DNA of 64,000 nucleotides from CAZMFZ01 sp964565665 (GTDB lineage: Bacteria; Bacteroidota; Bacteroidia; Cytophagales; UBA9547): positions 1 to 64,000 of the forward strand of contig CAZMFZ010000002.1 in the NCBI GenBank assembly GCA_964565665.1. The letters are read 5' to 3'. Under the pieces are notes generated by a model, which was not told the origin of the DNA, did not search any database, and saw nothing but the letters and a program-made list of their open reading frames with translations. A program made the translations under genes and the position numbers. Positions 38,274-46,944 of the stretch are shown here, piece after piece (the first letter of the stretch is position 1; each line of letters begins with the position of its first letter).

Positions 38274-38819
38274 ATGGAGATTATTTCAGACAATGATTTA
38301 TTGATACGAATTAAAGCAGATGATGAAAAAGCCTTCCAAAAATTATTTAAAAGATATTATAGCAGGCTTTATTACTATTCATTTTCATTTGTAAAAACAA
38401 AAGAAATAGCTGAAGAGGCGGTAATGGATATTTTCTTTGCTATTTGGGAAAAAAGAAAGGCTTTACTAATATCAAATTTTGCTTTCTATATCTATGCTTC
38501 AGTCAAATACAAATCGCTTGAATATAAAAAAAAGAAAAAAGTTATATTTGATGAATTAGAGACTGTGAGTAATAATTCTTCTATAAATGAACATGACCCT
38601 GAGCAAAAAATGATATTTGCAGAGTTTGAAAACAGAATTGACAGCCTTGTAAATCAACTACCACCACAAAGGAAGCTTGTATTTATGCTGAACAGAGTAG
38701 ATGGGCTAAAATATAAAGAAATATCACAATTGTTGGAAATATCACTTCGGACAGTAGAAAAACACATGTATGATGCCGTGTTTCAACTCAAAGATTTACT
38801 TTCAAAAGAAGTTAAATAA
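38274..38819 (+). CDS. ECF-type RNA polymerase sigma-70 factor
   Basis: Sigma factor of 181 residues with only regions 2 and 4. Region 2 (LFKRYYSRLYYYSFSF, IAEEAVMDIFFAIWEKR) is at about residues 22-60 and region 4 (LPPQRKLVFMLNRVDGLKYKEI, then LRTVEKHMYDA) at about 128-168. It resembles the Bacteroides-expansion ECF group that works with FecR anti-sigma factors. It follows the TonB receptor gene after about 120 bp that could hold its own promoter, so it may be transcribed partly independently. It converges with dnaN, 18 bp away. Confidence 0.92.
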   Translation: MEIISDNDLLIRIKADDEKAFQKLFKRYYSRLYYYSFSFVKTKEIAEEAVMDIFFAIWEKRKALLISNFAFYIYASVKYKSLEYKKKKKVIFDELETVSNNSSINEHDPEQKMIFAEFENRIDSLVNQLPPQRKLVFMLNRVDGLKYKEISQLLEISLRTVEKHMYDAVFQLKDLLSKEVK

Positions 38820-38837
38820 ATACTTAAAAGTAATAAA

Positions 38838-39962
38838 TTATGCATACGTATTCAGCATCACTGGCATTACTAGCATCAAAATATCTTCGTTGGCTATAGC
38901 TTCAAGAGGATTTATTAAGCCTGCTTTATTGGGTTGTGACATGCTGATAGTGATACTCTCACAATCTAAATTATTGATCATCTCAAGCAAGAATTTCGCG
39001 TTAAAACCTATTTCCATGTCTTCGCCATTGTATTCGCAAACCAATCTTTCATTGGCTTCATTTGAAAAATCTAAATCTTCAGCTGAAACTTGCAATTCGC
39101 TGCCACTCATTTTAAAACGAACCTGATGTGTAGTTTTGTTCGCATATATAGAAATACGTTTTAAGCAATTGAGCAACTCAAGTCTACTGATATTGAGCTT
39201 ATTAGGGTTTTCCAAAGGAATCACATTATCGTAATCAGGAAAACGCTCATCTATTAGTCGGCATATTAATTTTGTGCTACCAAAGCTGAAAAATGCGTTC
39301 GAAGTATTAAATTCCATGCTCACCGCAGTGTTATCTGAAGGCAAAGAGGTTTTCAATAAAGTTAATGCTTTTTTAGGGATAATGATTGAAGACGGAGTGT
39401 CGATAGCTAAATCTACTCTTCTGTAACGCACTAATCGGTGGCCGTCAGTGGATACAAAAGTCAGATTTGAATCATTCATCTGAAAAAAAACGCCCGTCAT
39501 TGCCGGACGTAAATCTTCAGAACTAGTAGCAAAAATAGTGCTTGCAATAGCCTTGCCTAGTACTTCAGATGACATGTCTACTTTTGAAGCACCTTTCATC
39601 GCAGGTATCTTTGGGAAATCGGTGGCGTTCTCCCCAGAAAGCTTGTAATTCCCGTTGTTAGATCTAAGTGTGATTACATAAGTATCTTCATCTATACTAA
39701 AAGTGATGGGCTGCTCTGGCAAATTACGAAGCGTATCAAGCAAAATTTTGGCAGGCACACATATATTGCCCGATTCCTTCGATTCTACCGACATTTCAGT
39801 GATCATGGTAGTTTGCAAATCGGAGGCTGTGATTGTTAGTTTTTCCTTCTCAATTTCAAACAAAAAATTCTCTAAAATGGGAACAATAGGGTTTGAAGCA
39901 ATAACACCACTTACAGAGGTAAGTTGTTTTAGCAAAGAAGCAGAAGAAACTATGAATTTCAT
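38838..39962 (-). CDS. dnaN: DNA polymerase III beta subunit (sliding clamp)
   Basis: Ring-forming processivity clamp, 374 residues, the usual length. The three-fold repeated clamp fold is visible from MKFIVSSASLLKQLTSVSGVI at the N-terminus through GVFFQMNDSNLTFVSTDGHRLV in the middle to the C-terminal LVMPVM segment, which lines the partner-binding pocket. It is a single-copy-type essential gene; dnaA and recF are not adjacent, which is common in Bacteroidota. The start ATG at 39962 matches the family N-terminus. Confidence 0.96.
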   Translation of the reverse strand: MKFIVSSASLLKQLTSVSGVIASNPIVPILENFLFEIEKEKLTITASDLQTTMITEMSVESKESGNICVPAKILLDTLRNLPEQPITFSIDEDTYVITLRSNNGNYKLSGENATDFPKIPAMKGASKVDMSSEVLGKAIASTIFATSSEDLRPAMTGVFFQMNDSNLTFVSTDGHRLVRYRRVDLAIDTPSSIIIPKKALTLLKTSLPSDNTAVSMEFNTSNAFFSFGSTKLICRLIDERFPDYDNVIPLENPNKLNISRLELLNCLKRISIYANKTTHQVRFKMSGSELQVSAEDLDFSNEANERLVCEYNGEDMEIGFNAKFLLEMINNLDCESITISMSQPNKAGLINPLEAIANEDILMLVMPVMLNTYA

Positions 39963-40167
39963 GGGGATGATTGTTAAGGAATCAAATTTGCGAATAAAAA
40001 TTTACGACTCTTTGGAGAGTATCAATTAGCAAAATTAAATATTCTAAACACAAAACCTTAGAGAACGCTATAAAAATTTATTCACAAGTTATGAACACTT
40101 ATTAAACCATGATTAATGCAAAAAAACTTGACTAAATATAAAGCGTTTTTGGATTACTATGGGCAGA
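39963..40167. other. Intergenic region upstream of dnaN
   Basis: About 200 AT-rich bases with no gene; holds the dnaN promoter and the 3' end of the purM transcript. No clear -7 box or terminator was identified. Confidence 0.35.
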
Positions 40168-41343
40168 TTAATATATAAACACCCCATTTTTTGATTGTAT
40201 TGAAAGCTTGTTTGCATTGCTCTTTTGTACATGACCAATAATCTGGGCTTCAATATCAAGTGACTTTGAAATAGCAATCATATTTTCAGCAGCATTTTCA
40301 TTAGTGTATATTTCAAGCCTATGCCCCATATTGAATACCTTGTACATTTCGCTCCAATCTGTGCCACTTTCTTGCTGAATAATTTGAAAAAGAGGTGGGA
40401 CAGGCAATAAATTGTTTTTAATAATATGTACTTTATCTACAAAATGTAATACTTTGGTTTGGCCACCGCCACTGCAATGGACTATCCCTCCTATTTCAGA
40501 GATGGGAATTTCATCCAAAATTTGCTTTACCAATGGGGCGTAAGTACGTGTAGGTGACAATACCAATTTGCCAATCGTAATTGATAGATTGTTGTCAATA
40601 ATTACTCTTTCCGTTAAGCTTCTTTTGCCGCTATACACCAAATTATCAGGCACTGCAGCATCAAAACTTTCAGGGTATTTTGATGCCAATATTTTTGAAA
40701 AAACATCGTGACGGGCAGAAGTGAGGCCATTGCTGCCCATGCCGCCATTGTATTCTGATTCGTAACTTGCCTTTCCGTAAGAGGCAAAACCTACTATAAC
40801 CTGCCCGCTTTTTATTTGGCTATTGTCAATTACATCTGCTTTTTTCATGCGAGCAGTTACGGTGCTATCTACAATAATGGTACGTACCAAGTCGCCCACA
40901 TCGGCAGTTTCGCCACCTGTAGAATATATTTCCATGCCATAATCGCGTAGCATTTCAAGTATCTCTTCCATGCCGTTAATAATAGCTGCTATTACTTCGC
41001 CAGGAATCAGATTTTTGTTTCTGCCAATAGTAGAAGAAAGCAGCATCGGACCCACACAGCCTACGCATAATAAATCATCAGTATTCATCACAATGGCATC
41101 TTGTGCTATTCCTTTCCAAATGGAAATATCGCCAGTTTCCTTCCAATATAAGTAAGCTAATGAAGATTTGGTACCCGCTCCATCGGCATGCATGATATTT
41201 ACATAATCTGAATTTCCGCCTAAAATATCTGGCGAAATTTTGCAAAATGCCTTTGGAAACAACCCTTTGTCAATGTTTTTGATGGCGTTGTGTACGTCTT
41301 CTTTAGAGGCCGATACTCCTCTTTGCATGTATCGTTCGTTCAT
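40168..41343 (-). CDS. purM: Phosphoribosylformylglycinamidine cyclo-ligase (AIR synthase)
   Basis: Purine-pathway enzyme that closes the imidazole ring of AIR using ATP. At 391 residues it is of the longer Bacteroidota type. The N-terminus starts MNERYMQRGVSASKEDV, followed by HADGAGTKSSLAYLYW, the substrate/Mg-binding region QDAIVMNTDDLLCVG, and STGGETADVGDLV. The C-terminal lobe has the GGIVHCSGGGQTKVL motif. Its ATG overlaps the TGA of the preceding membrane-protein gene (41340-41343), so translation is coupled. Confidence 0.92.
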   Translation of the reverse strand: MNERYMQRGVSASKEDVHNAIKNIDKGLFPKAFCKISPDILGGNSDYVNIMHADGAGTKSSLAYLYWKETGDISIWKGIAQDAIVMNTDDLLCVGCVGPMLLSSTIGRNKNLIPGEVIAAIINGMEEILEMLRDYGMEIYSTGGETADVGDLVRTIIVDSTVTARMKKADVIDNSQIKSGQVIVGFASYGKASYESEYNGGMGSNGLTSARHDVFSKILASKYPESFDAAVPDNLVYSGKRSLTERVIIDNNLSITIGKLVLSPTRTYAPLVKQILDEIPISEIGGIVHCSGGGQTKVLHFVDKVHIIKNNLLPVPPLFQIIQQESGTDWSEMYKVFNMGHRLEIYTNENAAENMIAISKSLDIEAQIIGHVQKSNANKLSIQSKNGVFIY

Positions 41344-42821
41344 TTTTTCAAAATAAGAAATAAATATTCAGATCGGTTTAAAATGGCGGCTGAATCTGTT
41401 TTCACGTAGCCATAATTGCTAAAAACTTCATTGTAAAGTGCGTTGGTGGCTAAAGAATTGGTGTTGAAAGAAACCGGATTGTTCACGCAATCGGAATATA
41501 CAAGGTTTCCCGATTGAATCAAACTGTCAATTTTGTGTTTCATTATTTCCACTTTGGCGCAATAAGGCATTAAATTTTTCAAACTTCCGCCCGTTCTATA
41601 ATACTCAACGTTGTCAATTTCAGTAGCGTAACGCATTAAAAAATAGCTTTGCCTGTTTCCTTTGATGTATGCCGCCCATTTTTCATTTGTATTGAACATG
41701 AAATGATTCCAAGTCCACAGGCCAAAAAACATATTCCACAAGCCAATGCTGATTCCAAATCTTAAAGTTGCAGTTAGGTGTGGGTGCCAATTTGTGGCAA
41801 TAAAAATGGTAAACAGCGAAGGCAACATGAGCATCATCTCTGAATTACCATTGTAGAAAAATGAAAACACCAAGTATATGATTCCCAAAAAGATAAAGAA
41901 AAGATTTTTCAAAGTGCTTGGCGAATTTTCACAGCAAGATTTTATCCACATATAAAAAGAAAAACAAATCGATAAACCTAAAAAACAGGCAATGAAGGAG
42001 TATAGAATATTAGATTGCCATAAACTCCACACATTGCCGTGAAATTGGATAAATGTTCTAAAAATGCTGACCACCCATCTGGCGAGTGTAAACAAATCAA
42101 ATGTGAAGCGGGATGTTCCAGTAAAAAAAGTTTCGAAAATAAAATGGGATAGATTAAAAAATGTTAGCGTTTCGTGCCGATAGCCGATAAGCACCCAAAT
42201 GTAAGCCAGTGGAACAATGAATGCCGGGAGCGCATAGAAGACCACTTTTTTAAAATGAAATTGCTTTTTAAACAAAAAGAAGGGAATAAAAAGCCACCAG
42301 AAAAAATGTATCTGGTGAAATAGGCATGAAAATGCCAATAAAAAACCTGCTAATATTAAATAAAAATCATTGTGAAACGCTTTGAATTTGAAAGCATAAT
42401 AAGTACCCCATAACGAAAAAAACAAAGGGATTATATAGGTCTCATTTTCAGTTGCAAATCTTAAATAGGAAAAAAAACAGCTATTCAAAAACACCCAACT
42501 CAAAGCGTTCTTAGTCGTCAACCCATTGATTATTAATATCTCAAATAAAGTAAAAAGTATAGCGATGAAATAAATGGTATTGATGCATTTTCCTAGCCAG
42601 AGCGAGTCAGAAATACCAAAGAAAAAAGAAAATACATATAAATGCGCTGAATAAAGCAAATGATGCGCATGAAATAAAGAAGTATTCCAGCGAGCATCTG
42701 CTGCATAGCTGTAAGCATCTTGTGTAGAATTGATGCTTGGGAATAAAAAACAGGCAAATATCGGTGAGCATACGGCTAAAATCCAAGCAAATCGAGTGCC
42801 AAAAATGGAATCAAACTTCAT
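41340..42821 (-). CDS. Polytopic membrane protein, GT-C glycosyltransferase-like
   Basis: Very hydrophobic protein of about 493 residues with some 10-12 membrane helices, rich in Phe and Trp. An acidic residue in the first periplasmic loop (STQDAYSYAADARW) and the overall layout resemble GT-C-type glycosyltransferases or lipid-linked sugar enzymes, but no diagnostic motif was confirmed. I chose the ATG at 42821; the frame extends to 42866, inside the upstream gene. It overlaps the SirB1-like gene by 11 bp and purM by 4 bp, so all three are coupled. Confidence 0.75.
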   Translation of the reverse strand: MKFDSIFGTRFAWILAVCSPIFACFLFPSINSTQDAYSYAADARWNTSLFHAHHLLYSAHLYVFSFFFGISDSLWLGKCINTIYFIAILFTLFEILIINGLTTKNALSWVFLNSCFFSYLRFATENETYIIPLFFSLWGTYYAFKFKAFHNDFYLILAGFLLAFSCLFHQIHFFWWLFIPFFLFKKQFHFKKVVFYALPAFIVPLAYIWVLIGYRHETLTFFNLSHFIFETFFTGTSRFTFDLFTLARWVVSIFRTFIQFHGNVWSLWQSNILYSFIACFLGLSICFSFYMWIKSCCENSPSTLKNLFFIFLGIIYLVFSFFYNGNSEMMLMLPSLFTIFIATNWHPHLTATLRFGISIGLWNMFFGLWTWNHFMFNTNEKWAAYIKGNRQSYFLMRYATEIDNVEYYRTGGSLKNLMPYCAKVEIMKHKIDSLIQSGNLVYSDCVNNPVSFNTNSLATNALYNEVFSNYGYVKTDSAAILNRSEYLFLILKK

Positions 42822-43674
42822 TGTCCGATTCATCAGAAATACAAGAGAGCAGTTGGTGGGCTTCATCTACTTTTTCAGAGGCTCCTGCTTTTTCGAACGA
42901 TACAATCATATTTCGCAACACTCTTCTTATGATACTAAGATTGTTGCAGGGTTCGTAAAACATGCTATTGTGCGACAAATTGAGGTGTGAGATATAGTTG
43001 TCAATATCGGAACGGGTGAAAATTAACCCTTTATTGAAGGCATTGATATAAAACTGAATATTTTGATTTTTGTAAGTGAGAATAAATAAGTTGGGCAAAT
43101 TTACTCCATACACTGGCAATTTGAGCTTTTGAGCAATCAGCATATAAATTACACAAAGAGAAATTGGATTTCCTTTGCGAGTTTCCAATACTACATTAAG
43201 CATTGAATTGTTGGCAGAATGGAAATTTTTGGTGTTGGAAGCAAACCTCATTTTGCCAAAAAAGGCAAAATTCATCATTTTAATCATTTCATAAGGATGT
43301 TCGGTTTCAACTTTTATTTCTGTCCAAGCTTCAAAATAGAGTTGTTCTAAATCTGCTTTTAGTTTGTCGTATTCCAAATCGGGGTATTGATAAGTTGTTA
43401 TCAGCCACATACCTTCGAGCAAATCCACATACCCTCCTTCTTTCCAAGTATGAAGTTTCGATTTCAATTGTGAAAATTGCACGGTATGAATTAAATCTTC
43501 AATGCGTTTTTGCACAATGGGGTTGAAGTTACTTTCCCATTCTCGCTCAAGAAAAGGAATGATTGGGTCGCCCAGTGTCACAATTTTTTGTTCTACATGG
43601 TCTATTATTTCCTTGTCGTCATCGCTTAAAAGCGAAACAAGGGCAACCATATTTTTATCATCTATTAATTCCAT
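42811..43674 (-). CDS. SirB1-family transglutaminase-like protein
   Basis: Protein of 287 residues with an N-terminal helical segment and a SirB1/transglutaminase-like core around NNSMLNVVLETRKGNPISLCVIYMLIA, LPVYGVNLPNLFIL and a C-terminal helical tail. The fold is that of papain-like enzymes, but many SirB1 proteins lack the catalytic triad, and the cysteine expected here (LCVIYM) is not in the classical context. Function is unknown across the family. First gene of a coupled set with the GT-C-like gene and purM. Confidence 0.82.
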   Translation of the reverse strand: MELIDDKNMVALVSLLSDDDKEIIDHVEQKIVTLGDPIIPFLEREWESNFNPIVQKRIEDLIHTVQFSQLKSKLHTWKEGGYVDLLEGMWLITTYQYPDLEYDKLKADLEQLYFEAWTEIKVETEHPYEMIKMMNFAFFGKMRFASNTKNFHSANNSMLNVVLETRKGNPISLCVIYMLIAQKLKLPVYGVNLPNLFILTYKNQNIQFYINAFNKGLIFTRSDIDNYISHLNLSHNSMFYEPCNNLSIIRRVLRNMIVSFEKAGASEKVDEAHQLLSCISDESDNEV

Positions 43675-43683
43675 TTATAAAAA

Positions 43684-45393
43684 TTAAAGGCTTGTCAATT
43701 CTAATTTAACGAAATCCATCAATAGTTTGATGTTTTTCTGAGAGAAATCAAATTTTATTCCTGCTGTGGCATATATCTCACTTATACTTTGGGTGTAACC
43801 TAGTTTTAAAGCATCTAAATATTGTTTCAAGCCTTTGGCAGGGTTCTCTTTGAAGTTTTTCCAAACGGCAATGGCTCCGAGTTGGGCCATGCCATATTCA
43901 ATATAATAGAATGGCACTTCAAATAGATGCAATTGTTTCTGCCAAATATTATCCTTAATTACCTGTAAATCAGTCCAATCTATTTCACTGCTGATAAATA
44001 AACTATGAATATTATTCCATGCTTCTGTTCTTTCTTCATTTGTATGGCTAGGGTTTTCATATAGCCAATGTTGAAATTTATCTATGGTTGCAACCCATGG
44101 CAATGTTTCAATAATAGATTCCAAATGCTCTTTTTTGGCTCTTTTCAGTTCTTCCTTATTTTCAAAAAACACATCCCAATGCTCCATTGAAAGTAATTCC
44201 ATACTCATAGATGCCAATTCGGCCACTTCAGAAGGAAAACTTTTGTAATTGACCAATTCCAAAGGATGAGTAAGCACCGAATGTAAAGCATGACCGCCTT
44301 CATGAACCATGGTTACCAAATCCCTTAACGCTCCTACTGAGTTCATAAAAATAAAAGGGTAGCCACTTTCATAAAGCGGATAATTATAGCCTCCAGGTGC
44401 TTTCCCTTTTCTAGATTCCAAATCTAAATGACCAATATTCTTAAGCGTTTTGATAGTATCACCAATATTTGCATCTATTCGATTGAAAGTCTCTATGGTT
44501 TTCTGTGTGAGTTCTTCACCTGTTGAAAATGGTTTTAACGGTTCGCTATTTGATTTGTCTACACTCAAATCGTAAGGCTTGAGCTCCTCAAGATTTAAGG
44601 AAGCTCTTCGTTCTTTGGCCAAATCATTTAAAATGGGCACAACTTCGCTTGCAATGGCATCGTGAAAATCGAAGCAATCTTGAGGAGAGTAATCGAATCG
44701 ACACATTTCTACAAACATATAGTCTCTGAAATTCCCGAATCCGGAATTTTTCGCCAATTGAGTTCTAAGGCCTATCAAAGAATTGAAAAGTTGGTCAAGC
44801 TCTGTTTTTACAGTCAGTCTTTTTTCCTGAATGGTGAAATAAGCAGCCTCACGCACTTTTCTGTCTGTTTCAAAAAGCTTATTGGAAGCCTTTTGCAAAG
44901 TCATTTCTTCACCATCAATAGTTACCGATAAGCTGCCCATTGTGGCACCATACTTTACTTGCCCTTGTTGAATTTCTGTAAGTAGTGGAATATTGGCTTC
45001 TCTGAAAGTTTTGTGATGGTTTTCGGTAGAACGAACTAAAATTCTATCAGCCTGAGTAGTAAATTCGTTTTTAAAGGGGCTTTCGAGCAATTTAGCATCT
45101 AACTTATTGGAGTAGGGCTGAATGTTAGGCTCAATTTCTGTAATAAAATAATTGTAGGCTTGTTGCTTCTCTGCATTTGCAGTATTGCAAGTCATGTGAA
45201 TATAACGCCAGCCTGCATCTTCAGAAATCACAGTTTCAAGTTCAGAACGATCTTTAAGCCAATGTCTTAAATCGACTAATGAATTAATTTTTCTATCTAC
45301 TAGATTATCAAAAAAAGGTTTTAGAGTGTCCCAATCAGTTATTTTGAAAGCTTGCGGAATGAAATTTCTTTGGAATTTTTCTATTGAATGCAC
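43684..45393 (-). CDS. M3-family oligoendopeptidase (PepF-like)
   Basis: Zinc metallopeptidase of about 569 residues that cleaves short peptides in the cytoplasm. The zinc motif HEGGH (His364-His368 counted from the chosen start) is followed by SEVAELASMSMELL, with the third ligand glutamate. The N-terminus HSIEKFQRNFIPQAF matches the family start, so I chose GTG at 45393. The frame is open to 45498, but those extra residues overlap the upstream gene and look non-coding. Ends 9 bp from the SirB1-like gene. Confidence 0.88.
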   Translation of the reverse strand: MHSIEKFQRNFIPQAFKITDWDTLKPFFDNLVDRKINSLVDLRHWLKDRSELETVISEDAGWRYIHMTCNTANAEKQQAYNYFITEIEPNIQPYSNKLDAKLLESPFKNEFTTQADRILVRSTENHHKTFREANIPLLTEIQQGQVKYGATMGSLSVTIDGEEMTLQKASNKLFETDRKVREAAYFTIQEKRLTVKTELDQLFNSLIGLRTQLAKNSGFGNFRDYMFVEMCRFDYSPQDCFDFHDAIASEVVPILNDLAKERRASLNLEELKPYDLSVDKSNSEPLKPFSTGEELTQKTIETFNRIDANIGDTIKTLKNIGHLDLESRKGKAPGGYNYPLYESGYPFIFMNSVGALRDLVTMVHEGGHALHSVLTHPLELVNYKSFPSEVAELASMSMELLSMEHWDVFFENKEELKRAKKEHLESIIETLPWVATIDKFQHWLYENPSHTNEERTEAWNNIHSLFISSEIDWTDLQVIKDNIWQKQLHLFEVPFYYIEYGMAQLGAIAVWKNFKENPAKGLKQYLDALKLGYTQSISEIYATAGIKFDFSQKNIKLLMDFVKLELTSL

Positions 45394-45440
45394 AGTAGTT
45401 ATTTTGAAGAGCAAACTTAGGCAATGTAAACTTGGAATAA

Positions 45441-45680
45441 TTAAGAATTTTGGAAAGTTGTGGCATTCCATTCGTATGCCAAAGCTTTGGAAGGGCACTT
45501 GTCAATTTGGTTGGCAATTTGCTCGGGAGTGTCAGCATTTACTTCGATCCATTTTTTTCTTCTCACATCATAAACATTTCCCAACCCTTTAATACAAATG
45601 GCAGAATGGATACATCGATCGGGTCGCCATAGCACTGTAATAGTGTCGTTAGCGTATTTTACTGTTCGTTCTTCCTGCAT
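45441..45680 (-). CDS. YjdI-like mono-cluster Fe-S protein
   Basis: Small protein of 79 residues of the divergent ferredoxin type (Fer4_19) represented by E. coli YjdI. Family cysteines are seen in RCIHSAICIKG and IDKCPSKAL, with the KWIEVNAD segment between them. It probably carries one Fe-S cluster for electron transfer or redox sensing. Other members are often linked to CDGSH (mitoNEET-like) genes; none is adjacent here. It lies 47 bp upstream of the M3 peptidase on the same strand. Confidence 0.82.
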   Translation of the reverse strand: MQEERTVKYANDTITVLWRPDRCIHSAICIKGLGNVYDVRRKKWIEVNADTPEQIANQIDKCPSKALAYEWNATTFQNS

Positions 45681-45716
45681 TTTTATGGATAAATATTGAA
45701 AAAATCTACCTCGAAA

Positions 45717-46445
45717 TTAAGCATTATCTACACTTTCTGAAACTGTAATTGATTTTTTAAATTCTTTGGTTAGTATTTTCATTATGATAAAAACCGAAAC
45801 AATTGAAAGCAGCACCCAGATTCCTTTATCCCCCCACTCGGATGGAGGTTTGGCAAGCAGCGATTCTGATTCTACACCTATCCATATAAAAAATAAAGTG
45901 CGTGGCAACATTCCTAATAAACCTGCAATTAAAAATGGCTTCAATTTCATTTGCATTACACTTAGCACATAATTCATAATGCCAAAAGGCAACACAGGTG
46001 AAAGTCTGCAAAAAAATACGAGCAACCACTGGTTGCGTATGGCGTTTAATATCAATAGGTTAGATTGATAATAGTCTAACTCAATAATACTTTTAAGTAA
46101 GCTATCTGCTCCCGTCAACTTAGCAGCTTTGTACCCAAGCCATTGTGCAAATCCGTAAGCAATAATCATATGTGGTACGGCTTGCCAGCCCCACACAAAG
46201 CCGGTTGCATAGGCAACAATAGTAGTTGGTGTAATTCCAAAAGCCATTGAAAATCCCAAAATCAAGTAAACAAGGCAGATTTTTAAGACAGATGCCTGTC
46301 TCAAAATTTCCACCTCGCTTGATTGCAAAATAATAGCAACAACCGAGCCGCCAATCAGTGGGCTTATTACCAGCATTAAAAAAAATATAGCTGAGTAACG
46401 ATTGTTTCTAGCTAAGGCTATTATACTACTAATAAGTGTTCGCAT
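45717..46445 (-). CDS. TVP38/TMEM64 (DedA-like VTT) membrane protein
   Basis: Inner-membrane protein of about 242 residues with 5-6 helices. The VTT-domain signature is present: FGITPTTIVAYATGFVWGW, then FFCRLSPVLPFGIMNYVLSV. Relatives are thought to move or scramble lipids, but the substrate is unknown. I prefer the ATG at 46445 because a -7-like element overlaps the upstream candidates (46469 ATG, 46475 GTG); the choice is uncertain. It is divergent from the omega-subunit gene. Confidence 0.82.
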   Translation of the reverse strand: MRTLISSIIALARNNRYSAIFFLMLVISPLIGGSVVAIILQSSEVEILRQASVLKICLVYLILGFSMAFGITPTTIVAYATGFVWGWQAVPHMIIAYGFAQWLGYKAAKLTGADSLLKSIIELDYYQSNLLILNAIRNQWLLVFFCRLSPVLPFGIMNYVLSVMQMKLKPFLIAGLLGMLPRTLFFIWIGVESESLLAKPPSEWGDKGIWVLLSIVSVFIIMKILTKEFKKSITVSESVDNA

Positions 46446-46512
46446 TTTTTTGGTTTGCAAAATAGCCATTAACACCTTTGAGAACTGCTTTTTAGGGTAT
46501 TATGATAAAAAA

Positions 46513-46544
46513 TTGTGCAGATAAATTAATAATTCTTAAATTCG
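46513..46544 (+). promoter_or_regulatory. Putative promoter of the omega-coaBC-porD operon
   Basis: TTG at 46513-46515, a 21-nt spacer, then TAAATTCG at 46537-46544 (one mismatch to TAnnTTTG). Transcription would start near 46550. This supports the ATG at 46565 rather than the longer frame from 46502. Confidence 0.5.
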
Positions 46545-46564
46545 CGGTTCAATTAAAGAAAAAA

Positions 46565-46870
46565 ATGGCAGTTTCAAACACAATCATCACACGCGATATT
46601 GATAAAATAGCCGAAGTAACAGGCAATGTTTATGAATCATTAATGATAATCGGCAAACGTGCCAGACAAATATCTACTAAACAAAAAGAAGAGTTAAATA
46701 ACAAATTGGCCGATTTTGCTTCTACAGTAGATAATTTAGAAGAAATTTTCGAAAATCGTGAGCAAATTGAAATTTCTAAATTTTATGAAAGACAACCAAA
46801 ACCTTCTACTTCAGCACTTGAGGAGTTTCAGGAAGGCAAAATAATGTTTCGTAAAATAGAAGCTGAATAG
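46565..46870 (+). CDS. rpoZ: RNA polymerase omega subunit-like protein (Rpb6 family)
   Basis: Protein of 101 residues, the divergent Bacteroidota version of omega. The start is MAVSNTIITRDIDKIAEVTGN and the helix VYESLMIIGKRARQI corresponds to the conserved omega/Rpb6 core that binds the beta' subunit. The C-terminal half is acidic and probably unfolded. It precedes coaBC and a porD-type gene, a linkage I know as common in the phylum. A terminator-like hairpin lies between it and coaBC, suggesting partial read-through. Confidence 0.85.
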   Translation: MAVSNTIITRDIDKIAEVTGNVYESLMIIGKRARQISTKQKEELNNKLADFASTVDNLEEIFENREQIEISKFYERQPKPSTSALEEFQEGKIMFRKIEAE

Positions 46871-46894
46871 ATTTTTATACTATCAACGCGATTG

Positions 46895-46920
46895 AGGCTT
46901 CTTTATGGAAGCCTTTTTTT
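46895..46920 (+). terminator. Intrinsic terminator between rpoZ and coaBC
   Basis: 7-bp stem (46895-46901 with 46908-46914), 6-nt loop and a following run of T. It lies 25 nt before the coaBC start, so coaBC either has read-through transcription or its own promoter. Confidence 0.75.
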
Positions 46921-46944
46921 GTTTATTCACAAAAAGGAAATTGT

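Noticed and set aside
45394..45498. Longer N-terminus for the M3 peptidase
   Set aside because: The extra residues overlap the YjdI-like gene and do not match the family N-terminus; GTG at 45393 fits better.
46502..46564. Longer N-terminus for the omega subunit
   Set aside because: A promoter-like element lies inside this segment and the conserved N-terminus begins at 46565.
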